Made by a program: the position numbers and the translations under genes. The notes under the pieces are model-generated. The model was not told where the DNA came from. It saw only the letters and a program-made list of their open reading frames with translations, and made no database searches. A stretch of 64,000 bases of DNA from NCBI GenBank assembly GCA_026686845.1, contig JAIVEN010000018.1:11999001-12063000 (forward strand), in the 5' to 3' direction. Shown one piece after another: positions 46,477 to 57,297 of this stretch. Every line of letters starts with the position of its first letter. Position 1 is the first letter of the stretch. This stretch comes from Adenanthera pavonina. Lineage: Eukaryota > Streptophyta > Magnoliopsida > Fabales > Fabaceae.

Positions 46477-47381
46477 GAATGATCATGAAAACATGTTATG
46501 AAGTTTATTTTGCCATGTTATAACACAAAAAATTCTTTCTATAGTATTGAAAGTAAAGGCAACACTGTTTGACTAAAATAGGGAAATTATGATAAGTGTT
46601 ATATATGCTTCAAAAGTGGAAAGAACAAGCTTTCCAAAGAACTAGAGAATACCTAAATTAGATAAGTGTATGATTTATGGTGAATTTTTGAAATTAAGAT
46701 TCAAGATTAAACCTAGTTGGAAAACTGCATGTTTTTACTATAGGTATTGCTTAATTTGAAAGGTAGTATAAAATTGGATAAAGCTCTAAAAATTTAGTGG
46801 TTCATATGTATGGAAATATCTATTTTTAAGTTTAATATGTCATTAGTTTGGATACAATTGAAGCTATATAATGAGAGTTATACTTGTTTTCCTAAAATTA
46901 TTTCAGTAAAAGTTATGTTCTGACCCTTAGTGGTTTAAGTTAATGCCATGTATAACCTTCCAATGATATAAAGCATGTACAATTTGTCTCAAAATAGAAT
47001 GAGAAATATAATTTTAATATTAAGGCCTAAATTCTGGGAAGGTGTAAAATAACCATATAAGCAGTAAATTTTGTGCTTAATACAGTATCAATTTCCATGA
47101 TTAAATTATTGTTTGATATTTTTTCCATGTAGAAAATGTTTTAAGATATTTTTAATGACTTTAATTATGTCCATATGATTTGTATAGAATTAGTTACGAA
47201 TTTTCAAAATTTAGTTTGGAAAATGAAGTGACCAAATGAACAGTAACCAAAAGTTTTAAATTTTTTTGTTTTGATCCCTTATGTGATTCAAGCTGCTAAA
47301 TATGATCAAATGGAATTAAGTAAAGTCTAATACATGAGAATTATGGTTTAAAGTTAATGTCTTACATTTTTGTATTAGAGC

Positions 47382-48356
47382 AAAGATCTAGGCAATCTTT
47401 GCAACGAGAAGGAAATGTGCCTTTTGAGTTATAGTTTTCCCTTTAATGTTAAAATGTTATTCCTTACAAGATTATGGCCTAAGAATGTTTAGTGGCATAA
47501 GAGATTAGGCTTGAGAATAGCCTGAGATAGTTGCCAGATTAGATGAGGATGTTTCGCATATTTATTTTCCTTAAGTCTTGGATCCCTTTAGAGTTAATCA
47601 TAGTAGATCCTACTAGTTAAGTGATGATGTAGCATCGTAGAAGATCCTAGTAGGGCTCAAAGATCATAGTAGATCTCATGGTCATAGTAGGTCAATTGAG
47701 AGATTGCAGTAGGCCTCTAGAAGAATGAGATGATAAAGAAAAGATTGATGAGCTATAGAATTCTGATAGTATTATGAAAGATGATAACCTAGGATGATTT
47801 TAAAAGATATGAAACCTTATTAATCAGTAACTAATATGAAAATTTACTTAATACTTTTCTTTGATGCCAAGTCACTGACTAGAAAATAATAGCGAAATGA
47901 GATGGTAGGTGGTGATAATGACTATAAGAAGCAGGATCCCTCATACAAAATAATATTAGTGGCAAAATGTTTCCACTAAGGAATGTAAGAGGCAAGTAAG
48001 GAATAATTGATAGTAACGAAGAAAAGTAGTTATGAAAAGAATCAATGGGAGAAATTAATGTATGATCTAAATGAAGGTAAGTTAGAACAAAGGAATGCCT
48101 AACAACCCAGATGCAGGAAATTGGCTTGAGCCTAATTAGAATCTAATGAAGGAGAATGTAGGGTCTAATATGATCTCTAGTGATGATAGCCATATAGTAA
48201 TCACTGATTGAAAGGATTATTTGGACTCGAAGAATGACCATATACAATGGTCCCTTCAAGTGTAGTCTTTCCAAAGCAAGCAATTGCATTGCTAGGTGAA
48301 GAAGTTGATTAGCCCACAATCTATAATAATTCTAGTGAGTTTGGGCTAGCTGAGTT
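47382..48356 (+). other. Decayed retroelement internal sequence, no domain recognised
   Basis: Follows the gypsy-like LTR and primer-site-like sequence. A-rich with many stops. Repeated GATCATAGTAG / GATCCTAGTAG phrases occur at about 47580-47710. Confidence 0.35.
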
Positions 48357-51036
48357 TGTTAGGTTGACTGGTCACCCAAGAGGGGGGTGTGAATTGGGTG
48401 ATGCAAGATTTTTGCTCTTTTTGGATCACAACCCAATTTCACTAAGAGTGCAGCAAAACATGGATAAATAGAGAGGGTTGTGTGTAGGAACTGAATAGAG
48501 AAGATGAAGAACAATACACAACAATTTATACTGGTTCAGCTCAACCACTTGGCCTACATCCAGTCCTCAAGCCACCACTTGGGATTTTCCATTATATCCC
48601 ACAGGTTTGATCCGAGCACCTGTGAAGCCTCAGTACATTTCCACAAGTTACAGTAGGCACTTGTGAAGCCACTCTCCCCACACCCTTACAAGATGTGTAA
48701 ATCCCTTAGTGTTTCCCCACACAAAGATTCTACCCAGAATATGTAGAAAGAAATATTTACAAGATGAAAACTCTCTTGAAGAGTAGATAATATATTGAAA
48801 GTTTACTCTATTGAGATGGGTGTTTCAACCAATGCTGAGATGGAAAGATTTTACAAATTGTTGCAGCATTTTCACATAAACTCTCTTAAGATTGTTACCC
48901 ATAAGTTCAAATGATGTTCTATTTATAGTTTTGTGGTGTAACTAGATGTTAGATACAAGATTTAGCCGTTAGAGACGTTACCCAGTGGTTACTCTACAAA
49001 ACTAGCCATTTACCAACCACATTTAGTGTTTCTGACATTCTGAAATTCAAATTTTGGATGTCAACAGAAAAATTTTGAAGAGACCATAAGTTAAAGTCTT
49101 TAGCGTTGAACTTCGAAGTTTGTTTGTTCAAATCTGAAATTCAAATTTTCATCTTGACAAATGTTTCTATGTTGGGATATACAAATTTTCAAGTTTAAAG
49201 TACTTCTGGTAAGTGTGAACAGTTATTCCATATTGCTACAGTGCCTTTGAAGTTTTTTCTTTTGAAATTCGTCTATCAGTGAGCAACTCAATATGACACA
49301 AGTTTTTTCTTTCAAAATTCGAATTTTGGATGTGGAAATTCATCTGTCAGTGAGCAACTCAATATGACATAAGTTTTTTCTTTCGAAATTTAAATTTTGG
49401 ATGTGGAAATTCTTCTGTTGGCTGTTCCAGAAGTATTTCCACATTTTGGAGATTTGAAATTCGAATTTTCAAAGCCAAAATTTATCTGTTATACTTGAAG
49501 TTCAAATTTTAGATATGAAAATTTGTCTGTTGGCTTTTCTAGTAGTATTTTCACATTCTGGTGTTTCCAAATTCAAATTTTGAAAGTCAAAATTTGTTTG
49601 TTAGACCTGAAGTTTGAATTTTGAAAGCCAAAATTTGTCTATCAGTGGCAAACTCAACATAACACAAAAGTTCTCTTCAAAATTCGAATTTCGGAGGCCC
49701 GAAATTTGTCTCTCGGAGGCGGAACGTTCGAGCTTTGCACTGTAGATAGTTTTATAGAAGCTATAACTGTCTCATTTTAACTCCAAATTAAGCAAATGAC
49801 CTATGGTTGGAAAGATCTCAATGTATACTTTCAAAATTGAAAATTCATATTCTGTGAGATATGATAGAAATAATGATAAGAGGTCAAAATTGAAAATTTA
49901 TATCTCACTACTCAATTTTAAATGACCATAGCTTTTTCATATGACATTTATTTTGAGTGAAATAATCTTCTTTGAAAAGATTATTAAGTCTAGTTTCATA
50001 TGAAATAAGTTTTATATCAAAGCCATATGTATTTTGAGAGATGTATTAAAAACACTAATCAAAGGTCAAACTCTAGATTCTTGAAAATCATATTTCACTA
50101 TGTTTAAAAGTAAGGATATGTTACTTTGATACCCAAAACTTCTTGAGTTAATCAAATGTAATTGTAAATCATTGAGTTTTATTCTAAAGTTCAAATTTTG
50201 AAATCCAAAATTCATCTATCAAAGGGAATGTTTTTGAACCCTTTGGTGTTTAATTATCAGACGAACTTTGTCATGACTTTAGACAAATTTTGCACATTTT
50301 ACTAACTATGGCTGACTAGAAATTTGAATTTCAACACTTGAAATTCGTCTGTCAGAGGTGATATCTCTGGAACTTCAAATTTCAGTCAGCAAAATTCGTA
50401 TTTTCACAAAGCATAAGAATTTTAACTTCTCAAAATTCGTCTGTTAGTTAGAGTTTTTCAAATCTAACATATGCTAATACCGGATTTACTTAATCTAACT
50501 CATTTAAAACATATGGTAACAAGATTAAGTAATTTTAAAGATTAATCCCACCTCAAGACCTAAGTGGAAACAAAATATACCTAGTGACTAGGTCTTCAAA
50601 TATTGAGTTCTACTTCCACTTAGTCATTTCCTTCTTGGCATGCTTCCTTCTGATCTTCCATTTTTGGAGCATCCTTTTTTTTCTTCTTTCTTGAGTGAGA
50701 CATGATATTGATTTCCATTTCTATATTCCAATGCTCACTCTTTTTACTTGGACCAACCTACATTTAATATCTTACACTTACAAACCAAGTAGTTAGTTCA
50801 GTTTATATATCCAACTTATGTTAGTTTATATATCCAACTTATGTTATTCATTGTAAAAGTACAATGGATATATTTACACATAGCATGATATATGTGTTAT
50901 AGCCATAATTAAATACATGCTAATATATATTTTACTTCTTTAAGGAACATTATATATGTCAGATACATATAATGCATTTGTTCCTTATTACTCTATATTT
51001 GTCATTATCAAAACTTATATTATACAAAACCTTACA
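48357..51036 (-). mobile_element. 3' LTR of Sirevirus-like element A
   Basis: 2,680 bp; the + strand begins TGTTAGGTTGACTGGTCACC and ends AAAACCTTACA. It is followed at once by the complement of a polypurine tract, so for the minus-oriented element this is the 3' LTR. The outer flank is GAGTT (48352-48356); its partner is lost with the truncated 5' LTR. A block GTTTATATATCCAACTTATG is tandemly repeated at about 50800-50840. Confidence 0.85.
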
Positions 51037-51050
51037 ATCTCCCCCTTTTT
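51037..51050 (-). other. Polypurine tract of element A
   Basis: The minus strand reads AAAAAGGGGGAGAT directly before the 3' LTR start, the expected site for plus-strand priming of a copia element. Confidence 0.8.
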
Positions 51051-52566
51051 GATGATGACAAATCACTAGTGAAAAATATGCTTAATAAATGATTAACACA
51101 TATAATGCAGTTTAATTCAGATAATTCTAGATTAAGCATATGCATATTTTTCATACAACTTCTCCCCCTATTTGACATCAACAAAAAGGTTTGAAGAATA
51201 ACAAGTATTTCTTCTCCCCTTATTTGTAAGGTTGTATCAGTAAGTATAGATGTCTGGGGTGTTTCAAGCACACAGAAAAACACAGACTGAAATGTAAATT
51301 ATCATCAAAACTTATTATTCACTGCGTGTTTAGATTATGCTAATTTTTACTAATATCAAAATTGATACCAATTGTTACCAATCATTTTCAAAATTGATAC
51401 CAATGGATAGTGATATTCAAACTAATATCACTTGTTGCTTGAAAAATATTATGATACCAAATGTTGTTATGCTTCTTTTCAAGATGATCATGATATTCAA
51501 GCATCACAAGAGGTATCTCAAATTTGAAGAGTTGTCACCTTCTTCCTTTATGATCAAAGAGAGATATTGAAACATCATTGCTCCCTTTAGCATATTAGAG
51601 CTAAGCAACTAAACTCTTCATAGTAAAATGAGGTAAGTTAAAACATAAACAACTTAATTTCAGAAAATGCTCCTCTCAACCTATGCATTTCATAATGATA
51701 AAGCCAAGAAAGCATAATACATCAAATAAGCATGTTCAGTCAATCAGTACATGATATGGGTATTATGATTCAAGTTTTTCTTTTAAAATCAGAATGATCT
51801 TTTAAAAACTTTTACGTGCAAATTTACATGCTCCCCCTAAGTATGAGCATTTATTCAAATATACATACTTTTTAGATAGTGGCTTAAATCAAAATCAGTA
51901 TACAAGGGGAATTTTAAAAAGTACACAAGTTTAGTTATACAAATAAAGAAATGGACTTGTGCAAATACTGAACTTTTCAGTAAGCACCATCATATTCAAA
52001 TAATTCATCATTTGAACAAGGACCATAGTTTGTTTTAATAACCTTAAATAATAGCATCAACCAAGCATATATATGAAAATTTGTTAAACACTTACAAACT
52101 AGTTTGGTTAATAGCTAATTTCTTCCCTTTTCAGTATGATTCCAATTGAGTGCATCAGATACTCCATCTTTATTCAGCTCAGGGAGTACCTGCAAAAGCA
52201 AGAGCGAAAATCCTTTTTCTTTCTTTGGTACCCTTTCTGACTTAGGTCCACTAAAGGTCAGTTTGAACATTTTTCATTACATATGGGACCAGAGTTCAAT
52301 CTTACCCAATTATATATATAACGCAATAATTGAAAGGGGTAAGGATCAGAGGTTACCAAAGATTATTTCCTTGTTATTCTTGGCTTGTATGCAGTGTAGT
52401 ATTCCTCATGTCTTCTTTTTGTATACATGCCAATGCCTCTTGAATTTCTGCTCTTTCTCTTCTCAAGGTTAGTAGTATGGTTTCCATTTGAGTTGCTTCC
52501 TTGAGATGAGTGAGAGAATTGCTTCCAGTGCTTCTCCATGTGATTTGCAGTTGTAGTTTTGGAGTT
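51051..52566 (-). other. Non-coding internal region of element A (no pol)
   Basis: In other Sireviruses the pol domains lie between gag and the polypurine tract. Here 1.5 kb of AT-rich sequence shows no protease, integrase, reverse transcriptase or RNase H motif in any frame. Confidence 0.7.
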
Positions 52567-54262
52567 TTAAGAAGCTTTCCTTTTTAGCATCCTTTTTCTT
52601 GCACTAATGTATTCTTTCTTCTTGGATTGGTTCTGTATACATGAAACACTAGAAGAAAATTTTGGTACACACTTGTTTCTGGGTCCAGGAGGGTTAGTGA
52701 TGTTCTTTGGAATCCATTTCATGCTTTTACTCAAACCATTTTTTCTTATGCTGCACAGATAAGCAATATGATCATTTTTACTACAATATGTGTATGATGG
52801 TGAGCTAGACATTACATTAGGCACAAAGAATTTTGAATAGGATTTATTTTTCCCTTTGGACTCACTCCTATAGCCAGCACCCAACTTGTCAAACTTAGAA
52901 TTCTGTTTGCCAAGTGAAATATTCAACTTTTCCTTTTCTTGGGTGAAATTGGCTATTATTCTAGTCAATTCCTCTTTTTCTTTATTTAATATATCACATG
53001 TAACACAAGAGGAAGTGTGTGTGTGGGTTTCATAGATATTTTCTAAATCATTTATTTTCTGTTTAAGTGATTCCTTTTCAGTCTTTTCAAATTGCAAATC
53101 ATTTTCTAAGGAAATCACTTTCTTTTTACTGAGTGCAAGTTCTTTAGCTAATCTAATCATTTCATCATGCATTTCATTGTAAGCAACTTGCAACTCATCA
53201 ACAAAGAATTCAGAATCAGATTTAGAGTCAGAATTTGATACCTCATCATTGGATAGTGCCACCAAGCATGGATAGGTATCCTCATCATCTTCATCTGAAC
53301 TATTACCCCAGATTGCAGAGGTATATGCCACTTTAGCTTTTTCACTTTTCTTTTCTGCATAGCTTTCTCCTTGCCTCTTTGACTGGTACTTCAGCTTATT
53401 TGCATGGCAAGAGTGCTTTTGTTCCTTAGGCTCCTTCTTTTTGATTTTGAGGAATTTTCCAAATTTGATGGTAAACTCTTTTTGCTCATCCTCCTCCTCA
53501 TCACTGCTGCTATCATCACTTTCATCATCAGTATCATCATCTTCTGAGCTCTGTGATGTAGTAGCTTTAAACATAAGCATTTTTCCTTTGTTTTGCTGCT
53601 CCCACAGAAGATCTAGTCTCCCTTCATGTTCAGTAAGACTTCCAAACAATGCAGTGACAGATTGATATGATTCTCCTCTTGTTTCTTCAATAGTTGTCAC
53701 TTTCGGTTGCCATTTTTTAGGTAGAGCTCTGAGTATTTTACATACTTGCTCTCTGTGTATAGCTTTTTCCCAAAGCTGCTAGATGATTAACAATGTGAGG
53801 AAAACAAATTTGAAATTCTTTAATGGACTCACCATTGTTCATCTAGGCTTCATATTCAGCTGTAAGAGAGCTGAGCCTGTTCACCTTAACTCCCTTAGTT
53901 CCTTCATGAGCAATCTCCAAAGCATCCCATATTTCCTTTGCTGTGTTGCAATCTGATACTCTGAAGAATTCATCTTGTGAAAGTGCACTGACCAAGGAGT
54001 GCTTTGCCATGAAGTTTAGTAGGACTCTTCACTTATCCACACCATCCTACTCTGCTTCTAGCTTCTTTCTATATGTGCCATCATTTTGCATTTTCTTTGG
54101 CACAAAGTCACCCTCCTGTATAACAAACCAGATATCTAGGTCTATGGATTGAAGATAAATTTGCATCATCATCTTCCAGTATCCATAGTGTTCACCATTG
54201 AAGCCTGGAGGTCTGTTGACATTGTTTCCTTGTGGCAGTATGTTCTCTCCAAAACCAGCCAT
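52567..54262 (-). pseudogene. Gag of element A (Sirevirus-like, only ORF of the element)
   Basis: Structural protein of a copia element. It starts at 54262 with MAGFGENILP and has the N-terminal capsid block GFNGEHYGYWKMMMQIYLQ. It is interrupted by stops around 53700-54050, then open for 377 codons (53700-52567). The open part has ALFGSL, an acidic Ser/Asp/Glu-rich segment, FGKFLK, a basic stretch, IWGNSSDEDDED, a long coiled-coil-like region (KKKVISLENDL to EKEKLNIS) and a degenerate knuckle YTYCSKNDHIAYLC. The first Cys of that knuckle is Tyr. Large gag with coiled coil is a Sirevirus trait. The order and motifs parallel the gag of element B. Confidence 0.82.
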
Positions 54263-54301
54263 TTTGCTCCCGGATGATTAGATCCTTTGCTGGGAGTCCT
54301 A

Positions 54302-54313
54302 GCTCTGATACCA
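54302..54313 (-). other. Primer-binding site of element A
   Basis: The minus strand reads TGGTATCAGAGC, complementary to the 3' end of initiator-Met tRNA, the standard copia primer. Two bases separate it from the LTR. Confidence 0.88.
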
Positions 54314-54315
54314 AT

Positions 54316-55494
54316 TGTTAGGTTGGCTGGTCACCCAAGAGGGGGGTGAATTGGGTGATGTAAGATTTTCGCCTTTTTTGGATCATAACCTAATTTCACT
54401 AAGAGTGCAGTAAAACATGGATAAACAGAGAGGGTTGTGTGTAGGAACTGAATAGAGAAGATAAAGAACAATACACAACAATTTATACCAGTTCAGCCTA
54501 ACCACTTGGCCTACATCCAGTCCCCAAGCCACCACTTGGGATTTCTACTATATTCCACAGGTTAGATCCGGGCACCTGTGAAGCCTCAGTACATTTCCAC
54601 AAGTTTCAGTAGGCACTTGAGAAGTTACTCTCCCCACACCCTTACAAGATGTGTAAATCCCTTAGTGTTTCCCCACACAAAGATTCTACCCATAATATGT
54701 AGAAAGAAATGTTTACAAGATGAAAACTCTCTTGAAGAGTAGATAATACATTGAAAGTTTACTCTATTAAGGTGGGTTTTTCAACCAATGCTGAGATAGA
54801 AAGATTTTACAAATTGTTGCAGCATTTTCACATAAACTCTCTTAAGATTGTTACCCATAAGTTCAAATGATGTTCTATTTATAGTTTTGTGGTGCAACTA
54901 GATGTTAGATACAAGATTTAGCCGTTATAGATGTTACCTAGTGGTTACTCTGCAAAACTAGCCGTTTACCAACCACATTTAATGTTTCTGACATTCTGAA
55001 ATTCAAATTTGGATGTCAACAGATGAATTTCGAAGAGACCATAAGTTAAAGTCTTTAGTGTTGAACTTCAAAGTTCGTCTGTTCAAATCTGAAATTCAAA
55101 TTTTCATCTTGACAAATGTTTCTATGTTGGAACATACAAATTTTCAAGTTTAAAGTACTTCTGGTAAGTGTGAACAGTTGTTCCATATTGCTACAGTGCC
55201 TTCGAAGTTCAAATTTTGGTGCCCAAAATTCGTTTGTCAGTGAGCAACTCAATATGGCACAAGTTCTTCCTTTCGAAATTCAAATTTTGGATGTGGAAAT
55301 TCATCTGTTGGTTGTTCCAGAAGTATTTCCACATTCTGGAGATTCAAAATTCGAATCTTTAAACCCAAAATTCCTTTGTTATACTTGAAGTTCAAATTTT
55401 AGATATGAAAATTTGTCTGTTGGCTTTTCTAGTAGTATTTTCACATTTTGGTGTTTCAAAATTCGAATTTTGAAAGCCAAAATTCATCTGTTAG
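54316..55494 (-). mobile_element. Truncated 5' LTR of element A
   Basis: The + strand starts TGTTAGGTTGGCTGGTCACC and is colinear with 48357 onward at roughly 90% identity by eye. Homology stops after CATCTGTTAG, only 1.18 kb in. The remaining 1.5 kb of LTR and the outer target duplication are missing, and the sequence passes directly into element B. Confidence 0.82.
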
Positions 55495-55599
55495 CCCTTG
55501 TGATCAGATTGAAACTGCCTCCTTTGTTGAAAATAATCCTAGACACAATATAGTGTAGGATTCTGACTTAGGCACTGAGGTCAGTAGGCTTCAGCAAAC

Positions 55600-56290
55600 T
55601 CAGAGGTGGCTTATTCTCTTTTCTTCTGAACAATGTGTTCAAAATTGTACCTTCTTCCTCTGCAGTTTCAGCTTCATCCATGTATTTTGAGGCAGCAATG
55701 TCAATTTTCAATCTATCTTACCCTGGAATCTCTAGTACCTCATTGAAGATCTCATATGTCAGCCAGATGGTCCTTGTTCTTAGATTTACTTCCCACTTCT
55801 TCTTCTTGCTATTGTACTTCAGGGAGGCATACTAGGTCTTAACCACCTTATCATCATATCTTTCCAGAATTTCTAACAAATTCTTATATCTTATCATCCA
55901 AAGCCTAGCATCAAAGTTGTTAGAAATCAAGAAATATTCCAAATTTATGCAGTGAAGCTTGATTACCTTTTTACTGACAAATTTGGTAGTAAACTCTCTT
56001 AGAGTATGAGCATTGCTCCACAAAGGCAGTGTGGTTAACTGATATTCTCCAAATTTACTGCTGGAGGAGGAAGAAGAGGCAGGAGAGACAAAAGCAATAG
56101 GAATAGTAGGCTTAGATTTCTTCAAGGGAGTAGGAGCTTGAATTCTTCAAGTATGCTTTAGGAGTTATTTTCTGTCTCTTTGAAGAAGTTGCCTTGCTAG
56201 ATTTACCCTTCCTTTTCTGAGTTTCACTCTCCTTAGAGGTATATTGGGATTTCACAATTCTCTTTGGTCATGATTCTCCTTTCCCAACTT
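55600..56290 (-). pseudogene. Additional ORF of element B, resembling a plant transposon-associated domain
   Basis: Same strand as pol and beyond its RNase H end. It has a Ser/Lys-rich N-terminal segment, then an open part at 55832-56125 with ASSSSSSSKFGEYQL and NFDARLWMIRYKNLLEILER, then YDDKVVKT. After stops it continues with ASLKYNSKKKKWEVNLRTRT and EIFNEVLEIPG. The pattern of a VVKxFYA-like step, a WEVxVR-like step and a final INxxLGIP-like step resembles the domain called putative plant transposon protein, often found beside retroelements. Some Sireviruses carry an extra 3' ORF. Function is unknown, and assignment to element B rests on position. Confidence 0.4.
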
Positions 56291-56449
56291 ATGGATTTTT
56301 AACTCTTATCATTCTTGTAAGTGAATGATTCAGAAGGATGCTAAGAATGGGTTTATAAGGTGCAAAAAGAAGTTTAATCGGTGAGAAATGAAGATTCACG
56401 AATGGAGTTAATGGGAATTAAAGAGAGAATTTGAACAGACTTGAGAGAG

Positions 56450-57130
56450 AGACGAATAGTGTTGAGTCAGTAACCGTTAAACAAACAAATTTTGAAAGGT
56501 CAAAATTCAAATTTAGAGTAGTTACAAGTTAATCCATACGGCGAGGCTTACTGATAGATGAATTTTCATCTGGAAGTTTGTCTGTCAGAAACTTAGTTCT
56601 GAGAACAATAAGTGAACAGATGAATTTTGTTTCAACAAAGTTTGAACTTTGAAAGATTCAGGCAATAAGCAATCATGAACAATACAGGAAACAGACCAAT
56701 TTTACTTATAAAAGTTTGTCTTTCAGAGACCCAATTGTGAGAGCAAGTTTCAACAAACGAATTTTGATTCAAAAATTTGAATTTCAACATTCTGTAAAGA
56801 GTTTCTAAAATGCGTATTTTGAGATACGGAGATTCGTATAACAGTCATTTTGAACAAAAGCAACATTTGCATTTTATTTTATTTTTTTTTGAAATTCAGA
56901 TTTTTGCTATTCAATAGATGAATTTCGAAGGTTAAGAGAGAACTGTTACAGCGTGTAGCCAACTGCAATTCGTTTGATGGGCATCTGAGTTCGAATATTG
57001 AGCATGCTGACTTTTCCAAAAATACAATTCAACATGGAAATTTGTCTAATAATAATCTAAAATACGAATAAAATACGAATTTCAAATTTTTGAACTTACA
57101 GAACAGATCTAGAAGTTCAAATTCTTGGCT
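56450..57130. repeat. LTR-like motif array outside a recognised LTR
   Basis: Phrases such as AGATGAATTTTC, GTTTGTCTGTCAGA and GATGAATTTCGAAGG recur in the manner of the Sirevirus LTR array. However, the sequence is not colinear with any of the four LTR copies. It could be a diverged LTR fragment or a second use of the motif in the 3' untranslated region. Confidence 0.4.
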
Positions 57131-57297
57131 TCCTTTTGCATCTTTTGATTGTGTAGGTCTGATTAGCTCTATTGCACATATCTGTTATCACTTGAACTTA
57201 TGAGGAGCACCTGTAACTCATATTAAACTCACTCCGATGCTAAAGTTAGGATTGATTCAATATCAGAAATTTTAAGTAGATGTATATAAGGACCTAC

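Larger units (their letters stand above)
42174..47366 (+). mobile_element. Probable Ty3-gypsy LTR, split by a nested solo LTR
   Basis: TGTAACATCCCATAG (42174) is a common gypsy LTR start. TTACA at 47362-47366 followed by TTTTTGTATTAGAGC resembles a mutated TTTGGTATCAGAGC primer-binding site. Removing the nested 2,386-bp solo LTR and one 5-bp duplication leaves about 2.8 kb. Content is non-coding, with a GA-rich run at 43019-43046. Start and end are inferred, and no second copy of this LTR is in the window to confirm them. Confidence 0.4.
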
